DNA from: Lentisphaeria bacterium
GTDB taxonomy: Bacteria > Verrucomicrobiota > Lentisphaeria > Victivallales > Victivallaceae
DNA: 64,000 nt
Assembly (NCBI GenBank): GCA_017507125.1
Contig: JAFWBQ010000085.1
Coordinates: 1-64,000, forward strand
Direction of reading: 5' to 3'
In this document: in pieces, positions 26,889 to 34,752 of the stretch
Layout: the number at the start of each line of letters is the position of its first letter
How positions within the stretch are numbered: position 1 is the first letter of the stretch
Notes under the pieces: generated by a model
The model's input: only the letters and a program-made list of their open reading frames with translations
Database searches by the model: none
What the model was told of the DNA's origin: nothing
Program-made: the position numbers and the translations under genes

Positions 26889-28106
26889 ATGCAGAACACG
26901 CCCAAATCTCTCCGGCTCCAGATCGCCATTGCCGGAAGAGTCAATTCAGGTAAATCCACTCTTCTGAACAAACTTGCCGCTCAGGAGATCTCCATCACCT
27001 CTCCCCTCCCCGGAACCACCACAGATGTGGTTGAAAAGTCCATGGAACTGCGCCCTCTGGGGCCCGTTCTCTTTCTGGATACAGCCGGTCTTGCAGATGA
27101 CACAGAGCTGGGCTCCGCCCGGATGGAGCGGAGTCTGAAAGCTCTGGACAGAGCAGATATCCTGCTGCTTCTGACCACTGCGGGCATCTGGGGAGAAACT
27201 GAAGAAAAACTCCTTACCCTTGCCGGGGAACGCAAAGTGCCTGTGATCCCGGTCGTCAACAAAAGCGATGAAAAGCAGCCTGAAGAAAATTTTCTCGCCA
27301 TGCTTGAGGAAAAATGCGGCGGCAAAGCCGTTTCCGTCAGTGCCGCATCCATGACACAGGAGCAGCTTCTTGAACTTCTGAAAGTTCAATTGATCGCCCA
27401 TGTGCCGGAGGAGTTCGTCACGCCGCCCCCCATGGTGGGCGACCTCATCACCCCCGGGGATACAGTTGTTCTCATCGTTCCCATTGATATTCAGGCCCCC
27501 AAAGGGAGACTCATTCTGCCTCAGGTGCAGGCGCTCAGAGAGATCCTGGATGCCAACTGCACGGCTGTGGTGTGCAAAACTTCTGATTACAGATCCACTC
27601 TTGAAAACATGAAAACGCCTCCTGCGCTGGTGATCTGCGACTCTCAGGTGGTGGATATCATGGTTCAGGAGACTCCGGCAGAAATTCCCTGTACCACCTT
27701 TTCGATCCTCCTTTCCCGAATCAAGGGTGATCTTGAAATGTTCCGCCGCGGCGCAGAGGCTGTGAAAACATTGAAACCGGGAAACCGTGTGCTGATCGCT
27801 GAGGGATGCACCCACCATGCAAGCGATGATGATATAGGCCGGGTCAAGATCCCCCGGATGCTGGAAAAAAAAGCAGATGGCAAACTTGAGTTCACCATCT
27901 GTTCCGGTCATGATTTCCCCGCCGACCTTGCAGCGTACAAACTTATGCTCCACTGCGGAGGCTGTATGCTCAACCGCCGTGAAGTTCTGCGCCGCCTTGA
28001 ACTTGCCGCAGCAGCAGGAGTTCCCGTTGTCAACTACGGCATGGCGATCAGCTGCTGCAAGGGCGTCCTTGACCGGGTCATGGAGCCTTTTCAAAAGCAG
28101 CGTTGA
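26889..28106 (+). CDS. hydF: [FeFe]-hydrogenase H-cluster maturation GTPase
   Basis: HydF is the scaffold that carries the diiron subcluster from HydE/HydG to the hydrogenase. The 405-residue protein has a P-loop GRVNSGKST (16-24), the switch PGTTTD, the DTAG motif and NKSD. The C-terminal cluster-binding part shows EGCTHHASDDDIGRVKIPR and LHCGGCML, giving the C-x-H...HCxxC iron-sulfur ligands. AAGGAG lies 12 bases before the ATG. hydE, hydG and the hydrogenase subunits are not in the window. It implies fermentative hydrogen production. Confidence 0.95.
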   Translation: MQNTPKSLRLQIAIAGRVNSGKSTLLNKLAAQEISITSPLPGTTTDVVEKSMELRPLGPVLFLDTAGLADDTELGSARMERSLKALDRADILLLLTTAGIWGETEEKLLTLAGERKVPVIPVVNKSDEKQPEENFLAMLEEKCGGKAVSVSAASMTQEQLLELLKVQLIAHVPEEFVTPPPMVGDLITPGDTVVLIVPIDIQAPKGRLILPQVQALREILDANCTAVVCKTSDYRSTLENMKTPPALVICDSQVVDIMVQETPAEIPCTTFSILLSRIKGDLEMFRRGAEAVKTLKPGNRVLIAEGCTHHASDDDIGRVKIPRMLEKKADGKLEFTICSGHDFPADLAAYKLMLHCGGCMLNRREVLRRLELAAAAGVPVVNYGMAISCCKGVLDRVMEPFQKQR

Positions 28107-28112
28107 AAAAAA

Positions 28113-29036
28113 TCACTCTTCGATCCGGTCAAAGACCCGGACATGATCCACTTCAAAGTAATCCGGGAGCACCGCCTCTTTCAATATGGGTGCAGGCGTT
28201 CCTGCGGGATGTCCCGCCGGTGCGCTCAGGAATCCCGGTCCCCGGTAGCCATGGCACTCGGTGGAAACAAGAATGAACTGCTCCACCTGTGACACAGGTC
28301 CTATGGCAACGCCCCCCTCTTTGATATGGTTGCCGCCCAATTCTTCAACACATCTTTCAGCGGCTCTTTCAGGGGGGAGCACTCTTCCCCGTTCCCTGCC
28401 GTCGGCGTAAAAAACGTATCCTTCAGGGGACCAGTCAACACCGTAGTAGTGCCATCCGTCGGGAGTTTCCTCATGTTCCCAGGTGAAGTGTCCGGAGCCC
28501 TCATAGTTGCTGCCGTAACCGCCCCAGAGATTGCCGCCGATGATCTTGTTGTCGATATGCTGACGGTAGTTTTCCATAATGTCGCACTCAACGCCTGCAA
28601 AGCGGGCGTCGGGATGGGATCCCACTCCCGGCGCCTGAAGCCAGAATGCCGCGTGCCAGCCCTTGTTTTTCGGCAAACGGCAGCGGATCTCATAGTAGCC
28701 GTAACGGTGCATGAATTTAGGCTTTTCATAAGTGCCGAAGGGCCAGATGCCGTTGGTATCTTTGGGGATATCATAGGTCAGAGAGCCGGTCTGCAAATGG
28801 GGAGAGTAATAATCCTCCCCCTTTTTGATCATGTGGAGCCTCAAATGGCTCTGACCGTCAAGCTCCACCCCTTCGGTGGTAAAGGTCTTGAGTCTTTTGC
28901 CCCAGAAGTTCAAACGGAACCCCCATTTGGACTCATCCAGTTCAGTTCCGTCAAACTCGTCGTGCCAGACAAGATCCCATTTTTTCCCCTCAGGCAGAAA
29001 ACTTTCGGCGTGCCCGTCAAGAGTAAATTTTTGCAT
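28113..29036 (-). CDS. Glycoside hydrolase family 16 protein
   Basis: GH16 enzymes cleave beta-1,3/1,4-glucans or galactans in a jelly-roll fold. The 307-residue protein has the catalytic ExDxxE as VECDIMEN near residue 155, preceded by YGYYEIRCRLP and GWHAAFWLQAP. DGWHYYGVDWSPEGYVFYADG follows in the usual order. The start is supported by TAAGGAG. No signal peptide is visible, which is unusual because most GH16 enzymes are secreted; it would act on imported oligosaccharides or lyse after release. It follows the GH36 gene by 11 bp. Confidence 0.87.
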   Translation of the reverse strand: MQKFTLDGHAESFLPEGKKWDLVWHDEFDGTELDESKWGFRLNFWGKRLKTFTTEGVELDGQSHLRLHMIKKGEDYYSPHLQTGSLTYDIPKDTNGIWPFGTYEKPKFMHRYGYYEIRCRLPKNKGWHAAFWLQAPGVGSHPDARFAGVECDIMENYRQHIDNKIIGGNLWGGYGSNYEGSGHFTWEHEETPDGWHYYGVDWSPEGYVFYADGRERGRVLPPERAAERCVEELGGNHIKEGGVAIGPVSQVEQFILVSTECHGYRGPGFLSAPAGHPAGTPAPILKEAVLPDYFEVDHVRVFDRIEE

Positions 29037-29047
29037 TTTTTATCTCC

Positions 29048-31273
29048 TTATTTGAAAGTGACGCAGCCTTTTCCGGGAACATTGAATGAAACAAGTTCGC
29101 CATAAACAGCTTTTCTGCGTTCAAAGGGCAGCTCTTTACCCTCAAAGAAAAGTTTTTCAGGGGCACGGGTCAACAGGAGTTCGGCGTCTCCTGCGTAATC
29201 AAACTCTGCAGAGTTTCCGTCAAAGCTGTTGATGCGCATATTGGCATCAAGCAGAAGTGCGTCTTCAGCGGAAGAAATCGCATAAAGGCGGCTGCCGTGG
29301 GGCTCTATTTCAACGGTAAAGGAGTCCTCAAGGGCAACAGTTTCACCGCTCCACACATCGGTGACAAGATAATTTCCCGCAGGCAGACCGAATGTTTCTG
29401 CGGAAAAAGTCACTTTGATGGAGTTCTCTTCAATATTGAAAAGTCCCGCCGTCCGCAGAGGCATCAGAGAGTTGTTTTCTTCAACGGAAAAGTGGGGTGT
29501 CTTGAAGTAGATGATCCGGGGAATGAGATTTTCCCTGTCGCGATAATTGTATCCGCCGAGGAACACCTCCTGTCCGTTGTTGGGGTTGCACACAGCCTTT
29601 TTCAAAGTCTTGAGCCGGGGATTGTCAGGAGCAGACTCGCTGAGTTTTCCGGCGATCTCAACCATGGAGTGAGTGGCAAGGCAGTAGTTCAGGCAGAACA
29701 TAGCCTCCGTATCATTGAGTCCGGGGAAGAGTCCCACTGAGTCACTGTTGGGCACAAAGAGGTGCGCCGTATGGGTGGCAAAGCAGGCAGCGCCCCAGAG
29801 GAAGTTGGTCTTTACATAGTCCCAGTTGCCGTTACCGATATCAATGCCGTAACGGTAGTTGGTAAAATATTCAGCAAGGAAGGGATTACCCATGACGATA
29901 TCGCATCCGGTCTGAAGATAACCGTCGCCGGGGATCCGTTTGCGGATCTCCTGAAGCCACCAGGTGCGGTACTCGTAACCGGAACGGTCTTTGTTCTTCA
30001 AAAGGTCATGACTGTCTTCAAAAGCATAGCTCCAGAAGTCATGCTTCATGCCCTCAAAGCCGTACTCGTAAAAGAAGATATCCAGAGCATGACGGATATA
30101 CTCCCGAACCTCTTCCTGACTGACATCCAGAGGTGCGGAGCCGGTTGTCCGGTAGTCGTAGTTGATGAACCACTCAGGATGCTCCTGATAAATGGGGGCG
30201 TGTTTGGGGCAGAATCCGCCGATCCAGACGGCGGGGCGCAGACCGATCCTGCGGATCTCATCGGTATAAGCGCGCAATCCCCGGGGGAACTTTTTGTGAT
30301 CTACGCCTGCCTCCCCTTCATAGGGCATACCCAGACCGTGGGCAGGGGGAACGTGAACAGCGTATCCGTCATCCACCTGGATCCAGCGGACTGTGGGGAA
30401 ATTCTCTTTGAGGAACCGAGCCTCTTTCAGGAGCATTTCCTCAGAGATCTTCCGTGAAATACCGTCATTCCATGACCCCCAGACCATCCATTTGCGGTTG
30501 ATATCGGTGCTCCCGTAGAGAGGCGGAAGGCGTTTTTCAAGAACGGCGGTATAGTTGGCAAAAACACGTTCCAGATCAGCGGCTTGCTCCGTCACGCCGA
30601 GATACCACTCATCCACCAGATTTTTCCCGGAAGGGCAGCTCATGAAGGCAATGTCCTTGAATCCGGAAAAGATCTCAAGGGTCAGCGTCTCATTTTCGTG
30701 GCTGACCAGATAGTTGTGGAAAAAGACCTTCTGGCTCAAAGTGCCGTGGACGATACCCTTTTCAGAGTTGTAATTACTGACCAGCACCGCCGGGAAAGGC
30801 TGATAAGGACTGCGCCCGATACGTTCGTGGACCACGCCGGGGTCTGCCCAGCGGTTTCCTGCCATTTCATCAAATCCGAAGTCCTTCACATTGCTGTTGT
30901 TGACCCGGTCAAAGTCCACCGGGATCCCCATTTTTTCGTAGATGCGGGGGTTTTCGTTATGATAGAAATAATCCTCCCGGGGAGCGCTGCCGAAGGAAAC
31001 ACCTTTGAGCTCCATGCCCAGTTCGCAGATATCCTGAGCGGCATCTTTGTTCCGGAACACCCGGCGGCAGGTGATCTCATTTCGGGCATCGGTAAGAAAA
31101 TAGAGATCATCCTTTTCCCCGCCCGGATAAGTCACAGAGATGTGGAGCGTTCCGTTTCCCGGGACAGCTGCGGTCTGAGAGGGAAAAACTTTCCCCTCTT
31201 TTGTCACAAAAAAGGGCTGTATTTCAAGGGTTCCGCATCCCCATGCCGACAGAAGTTCATTGATTTTTTTCAC
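29048..31273 (-). CDS. GH36-like alpha-galactosidase
   Basis: The clan-D enzyme of about 741 residues has an N-terminal beta-sandwich, then the barrel. Barrel motifs are MVWGSWNDG, VRWIQVDDGY, RPAVWIGGF, FEGMKHDFW (probable nucleophile Asp near residue 409), LQTGCDIVMGNP and PNSDSVG. These match the alpha-galactosidase layout, though other alpha-glycosides are possible. The start is a GTG; GTG 31273 is chosen because GAGG precedes it at 8 bases, and GTG 31282 is also open. No signal peptide, so cytoplasmic. It faces the operon starting at 31480 across a shared control region. Confidence 0.85.
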   Translation of the reverse strand: MKKINELLSAWGCGTLEIQPFFVTKEGKVFPSQTAAVPGNGTLHISVTYPGGEKDDLYFLTDARNEITCRRVFRNKDAAQDICELGMELKGVSFGSAPREDYFYHNENPRIYEKMGIPVDFDRVNNSNVKDFGFDEMAGNRWADPGVVHERIGRSPYQPFPAVLVSNYNSEKGIVHGTLSQKVFFHNYLVSHENETLTLEIFSGFKDIAFMSCPSGKNLVDEWYLGVTEQAADLERVFANYTAVLEKRLPPLYGSTDINRKWMVWGSWNDGISRKISEEMLLKEARFLKENFPTVRWIQVDDGYAVHVPPAHGLGMPYEGEAGVDHKKFPRGLRAYTDEIRRIGLRPAVWIGGFCPKHAPIYQEHPEWFINYDYRTTGSAPLDVSQEEVREYIRHALDIFFYEYGFEGMKHDFWSYAFEDSHDLLKNKDRSGYEYRTWWLQEIRKRIPGDGYLQTGCDIVMGNPFLAEYFTNYRYGIDIGNGNWDYVKTNFLWGAACFATHTAHLFVPNSDSVGLFPGLNDTEAMFCLNYCLATHSMVEIAGKLSESAPDNPRLKTLKKAVCNPNNGQEVFLGGYNYRDRENLIPRIIYFKTPHFSVEENNSLMPLRTAGLFNIEENSIKVTFSAETFGLPAGNYLVTDVWSGETVALEDSFTVEIEPHGSRLYAISSAEDALLLDANMRINSFDGNSAEFDYAGDAELLLTRAPEKLFFEGKELPFERRKAVYGELVSFNVPGKGCVTFK

Positions 31274-31317
31274 AGATTGCACCTCATTTTAAGCGATTGC
31301 TGTTCTTCATCGGGTAT

Positions 31318-31346
31318 AATATAACGTGCAACCGCACTTTATTCAA
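31318..31346 (-). promoter_or_regulatory. Promoter of GH36-GH16 with internal palindrome
   Basis: On the minus strand TTGAAT and TATATT are 17 bp apart. The palindrome GTGC-AACC-GCAC (31326-31337) lies inside the spacer, a position where a repressor would block RNA polymerase. The GntR/LacI regulator at 32745 is the obvious candidate. Confidence 0.6.
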
Positions 31347-31398
31347 CCCCGGTTAAAAAAAGAGCCTTGAAAAACAAAAGATTTTTCAAAGACCGCCC

Positions 31399-31427
31399 TT
31401 GAAAATTGAGCAGACGAGGTGTATCTT
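31399..31427 (+). promoter_or_regulatory. Promoter of the glycan-locus operon
   Basis: TTGAAA (31399-31404) and TATCTT (31422-31427) are 17 bp apart, with AGGTG directly before the -10. A direct repeat ATAATCACT occurs just downstream at about 31432-31450 and may be an operator. Confidence 0.6.
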
Positions 31428-31479
31428 AAAAATAATCACTTATAATCACTATTTTCATTTAATGACATGAGGCTCAACT

Positions 31480-32712
31480 ATGAAAGAAAAGCGGGAGTTT
31501 ATTATTTCCGGCGTTGAAGGTTTTCTTGAAAAACATCAACTCAGCTGGTCTGATGTTTCAGTGATCATTGCCGGAGATATCCTCACCGCACTGACCAATC
31601 ACAAATTGCTTTACAGCACTGAGAGCTTCGATTATAAGCTCTATCAGCCTGCAGACTATGAAACTGCGGCTGAGATCGCTGACGGATTCGGGGAGCTGGG
31701 CGCCAAAGTTTTCAAAGAACGCAAGTTCGGCAGCAGAGCTTTTCTGGCGGTCTACTCAGAAAAGAGTGTTATCAGTACCGGACCTTTGCCGGATATCCTG
31801 GAAAATGCGCCGTGGAAATCCCCTCTGGTCAACCGGCGGGTCCTTGATTCTGCCGCGGCTCCCGGAGAGTTTTCTCCCTTTACTTTCAAGGGCGAAAATT
31901 ACCGTACCGAAAGCGTGCTTGCCCACTATGTCAATCCCGGAACTCCAGTGGGCTACCGTCCTCATGAAAACTACTTCTGTATCCGCCGTGAATCCGATGA
32001 CCGGCTGATCTCAATTCCCCTTTTTGACCACTACTTTGCCTCAGCTTATGTCTGGAACGACCGTTGTTACTGCTATTCAATGAACCAGGAAAACGGCTGC
32101 AAACTTGATGTTGTATGGTCAGATGACCTGATTTCCTGGAGCCCGGTACATTGTGTCTTTGACTACTCCAGCCGGAATGAAATTTTCTGCAACACCTCAG
32201 TGACCTTTGACGGCAAAAAGTTCATACTGCTCTATGAGACCAACGATCCGGCCTGTCCGATCTACACCTTTCACTTTGCCGAGTCCGATGATCTTGTCAA
32301 CTGGAAAACGATTCCGGGCGCAGTTTACGCCGATGAAAAATATACCGGCGGCGGTTCACTGCACTGGGTGGAAGAGGATAAACTTTTCTACCTCAGCACT
32401 CTGGATCTTTTCATCCATCCGACTGCCCGCAAAGTGTGTTACCGTTTCATCATCAGCCGTTCGCCGGATCTTATCCACTGGGAAGATGCTCCGGATGACC
32501 GCCCCCTGCTGCTGCCGGATTGTTCCCACCGTCCGGATCCGGTCAACCATCCGGAAGTTTATGAGATCAGTGTCAGCGACGTTGAATACCGCGTGACAGA
32601 GGGCAAAGTGACCGCTTACTTTATCGGCGGCAACCAATGGGGTGTCTGCGATAACCAGATCGCCGAATACCATGGAACGCTCCCGGATCTCTTCCGGGAA
32701 TTTTTCAAGTAA
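31480..32712 (+). CDS. Five-bladed beta-propeller glycosidase-like protein
   Basis: Residues about 150-410 of 410 show repeated blades typical of the GH43/GH32/GH130 superfamily: VVWSDDLISWSPV, FHFAESDDLVNWKTI, RFIISRSPDLIHWEDA. The S-xDLxxW repeat is diagnostic. Residues 1-150 form an extra N-terminal region that was not recognised (GVEGFLEKHQLSWSDVSV onward). No signal peptide, so cytoplasmic. GAGG 7 bases upstream supports the ATG. It leads a five-gene operon and is separated by 32 bp from the regulator. Hydrolase or phosphorylase activity cannot be told apart here. Confidence 0.75.
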   Translation: MKEKREFIISGVEGFLEKHQLSWSDVSVIIAGDILTALTNHKLLYSTESFDYKLYQPADYETAAEIADGFGELGAKVFKERKFGSRAFLAVYSEKSVISTGPLPDILENAPWKSPLVNRRVLDSAAAPGEFSPFTFKGENYRTESVLAHYVNPGTPVGYRPHENYFCIRRESDDRLISIPLFDHYFASAYVWNDRCYCYSMNQENGCKLDVVWSDDLISWSPVHCVFDYSSRNEIFCNTSVTFDGKKFILLYETNDPACPIYTFHFAESDDLVNWKTIPGAVYADEKYTGGGSLHWVEEDKLFYLSTLDLFIHPTARKVCYRFIISRSPDLIHWEDAPDDRPLLLPDCSHRPDPVNHPEVYEISVSDVEYRVTEGKVTAYFIGGNQWGVCDNQIAEYHGTLPDLFREFFK

Positions 32713-32744
32713 AAGCTTTCTCCCCCGATCACTGAGGTAATGCC

Positions 32745-33815
32745 ATGAAAATCAATTCAAAAAAAGAGTCCACGGCGCAAAAGATCAGGGCCATGATCCG
32801 GAACGGAGAGTTCAAACTGGGGTCAAAACTCCCCCGGGGAACTGAGTTTGCCGCAACACTCGGCGTTTCCCACATCACGCTCCGTGCCGCCCTCGAAGAA
32901 TTAGCAAAAGAGGGATTCGTTTCCCTCGTCCAGGGGAAAGGCACCTTCGTTACAGGTGACGGCAGGATCCGTGCTGCGGGGAAGATCCTCGTTGTCAGGG
33001 ATGGGTTCCACACTCTGCGCAACCTCAGCACCTACATTCTCCCCGGATTTGAAAAAAGGTGTTGCGAACTTCAACTTCTCACAGAGACCATCAGCACAGA
33101 TTTTCTGAAAAACTCTTCCCCCGCAGCCTTCCGTTCCATCATCCGGAAAAACGGATTTTCAGCCGTTCTGATTCCGGGAGGCGGTTTCACAGAGAATGAT
33201 CCTCTGGCAGCCTTGCTCAAAGTTTGCGGCGTTCCAGTCCTGATCGCCCACGGTACTGCCAATGATCCGGAACGCACCGGCTTCCCCGTTATGCGGACCA
33301 ATTACGCCGGAGCCTGGGACACGGGAGCCGGATTCCTGCGTTCCTGCGGGTTCAAAAGATGTGCTGTCTTTTCCAATGCCTCATTCAAGGTGAAATACCT
33401 CACTGACAAGGAATTTCTCGACCGTTTTGAAGAGTTTGGTTTTGCCCCGGATCCCCGGTTGATCGTTTCCGCCATGCCTGATGATCTGGACTTTGAAAGC
33501 AAACTTGAAATGCTGCTCAAAGCAACTCCTGAAGCCATTTTCTGCGGCTCAGACTTCTTTGCCACCCGGGTCTGCCAATATCTTGCAGCCCATAAGATCC
33601 GGGTCCCGGAGGAGATCGCTGTTCTGGGATTCGGAGGGTATCCCGGCGGAAATTTCTGTATCCCTGCTCTTTCAACGGTGGACTTCCAATACAACGCCAT
33701 CGGCGAAAAAGCGGCGGAGCTTCTTTCTGATCCCCGACAGCTGAAAGTTGAAAACTTTGATATTTTCACCCCACATAAAATGTTGATCCGGGAATCTGCA
33801 GTTCCCCAAAAATGA
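32745..33815 (+). CDS. GntR/LacI hybrid transcriptional regulator
   Basis: This 356-residue protein has an N-terminal GntR winged helix (about 1-70: [30 protein letters not shown]). A periplasmic-binding-like sensor of the LacI type follows (about 80-350: [58 protein letters not shown]). This is the AraR-like layout, where a sugar released from the substrate relieves repression. It sits inside the operon it probably controls, and may also control the divergent GH36-GH16 pair. GAGG 8 bases before the ATG supports the start. Confidence 0.85.
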   Translation: MKINSKKESTAQKIRAMIRNGEFKLGSKLPRGTEFAATLGVSHITLRAALEELAKEGFVSLVQGKGTFVTGDGRIRAAGKILVVRDGFHTLRNLSTYILPGFEKRCCELQLLTETISTDFLKNSSPAAFRSIIRKNGFSAVLIPGGGFTENDPLAALLKVCGVPVLIAHGTANDPERTGFPVMRTNYAGAWDTGAGFLRSCGFKRCAVFSNASFKVKYLTDKEFLDRFEEFGFAPDPRLIVSAMPDDLDFESKLEMLLKATPEAIFCGSDFFATRVCQYLAAHKIRVPEEIAVLGFGGYPGGNFCIPALSTVDFQYNAIGEKAAELLSDPRQLKVENFDIFTPHKMLIRESAVPQK

Positions 33816-33828
33816 AAGGATTTTTCCC

Positions 33829-34752
33829 ATGAAACAAAAACTTTTCACGCTGATCGAACTATTGGTGAGTAAAACTTGTCAAACAGGTGTTTTGCCGTTG
33901 TATTACCTCAAAAAATTTTATAAAAACAACACATCCTTACGCCCGACAGGGCGCACTTCATGTTTGACGCAGTCAAACTCTTCACACCTTCACATCTTCA
34001 CTCAATCAGCGTTCACGCTGATTGAACTTTTGGTTGTTATTGCTATTATTGCCATTCTTGCCGCCATGCTGCTGCCTGCCTTGCAGCAGGCACGGGACAG
34101 AGGAAAACAGATCTCCTGCGTCAACATGATGGGACAGCTGGGAAAAGCCGCATTGTTTTATGCCGCTGACAACAGCGATTTTATCATTTCCTTTACCATG
34201 GCTTCTGCCAGTCAGCCCGATGCCTGGGGCGCCGGGGAGTGGTACAATGCTTACGACCGGACGACCTCAAAAGGGGAAATTTCCAAGGGGACCATTTTCA
34301 GATATCTCGGCATTCCTGAAACAAAAAATGCGATCATCGGCGGAATTGTTTACAACTCCGCCGGCAGACGTATCGTCACCCCCATTCTCTGCCCTTCCGT
34401 CAACACTGCCGGAAGTTTTTACGGATTGAACTTTCAGAACACCAGTGAACACTCCAAAACAGGATTCAAACTTTCTTCTCTGAAAAAACCTTCCAACGGC
34501 TGTTACTTTGCTGAATCGGTGGACTCCAAAAACGCCAACTACAAGGGAACGCACGCGATTGCCTTCCGTCATTTGGACACCTGTGGTGTTGTCTTCTATG
34601 ACGGCGGTACCGCCATGGTCAAATACCGTAAAATGGCTTTCAAATATCCGGATGATGATGACAGCTGCCTTTACACTTCGGTCTGGCTTCCCGGCAAGCC
34701 TGCAAAATGGCAGGCTGCGGCTGAAATGCGTTACGGAGGAGTCCGCAAATGA
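33829..34752 (+). CDS. Pseudopilin with duplicated leader (H-X9-DG type)
   Basis: The 307-residue protein starts [13 protein letters not shown], a prepilin leader, but the hydrophobic helix does not follow. Instead 56 extra residues ([10 protein letters not shown] onward, rich in Ser/Thr/Lys) lead to a second leader, [20 protein letters not shown], then [17 protein letters not shown]. The rest is a globular domain with the H-X9-DG motif at residue ~245 ([14 protein letters not shown]), common in Planctomycetes and Lentisphaerota pseudopilins. Mature protein probably begins at Phe62. AAAGGA 8 bases upstream supports the first ATG. It overlaps the beta-helix gene by 4 bp (ATGA). It likely acts at the cell surface in glycan capture. 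Confidence 0.85.
   Translation: MKQKLFTLIELLVSKTCQTGVLPLYYLKKFYKNNTSLRPTGRTSCLTQSNSSHLHIFTQSAFTLIELLVVIAIIAILAAMLLPALQQARDRGKQISCVNMMGQLGKAALFYAADNSDFIISFTMASASQPDAWGAGEWYNAYDRTTSKGEISKGTIFRYLGIPETKNAIIGGIVYNSAGRRIVTPILCPSVNTAGSFYGLNFQNTSEHSKTGFKLSSLKKPSNGCYFAESVDSKNANYKGTHAIAFRHLDTCGVVFYDGGTAMVKYRKMAFKYPDDDDSCLYTSVWLPGKPAKWQAAAEMRYGGVRK
33844..34035. repeat. In-frame 168-bp insertion bounded by leader-codon repeats
   Basis: The codons for FTLIELLV occur at 33844-33867 and again at 34012-34035, differing at only a few third positions, exactly 168 bp (56 codons) apart. Removing one unit would restore a canonical leader. The insert holds three perfect hairpins: 33940-33953 (5-bp stem, GACA loop), 33962-33978 (7-bp stem, GCA loop) and 34003-34024 (9-bp stem, TTCA loop). 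An octamer repeat with TTCAC at 33981, 33989 and 33997 lies between the last two. The right arm of the third hairpin is inside the second leader copy. No open frame for a recombinase exists in it. Confidence 0.8.

Noticed and set aside
33868-34011. Group II or other self-splicing intron in the pseudopilin gene
   Set aside because: The insert starts GTGAGT-like but lacks intron domain V and VI features, is only 168 bp, and keeps the reading frame throughout.
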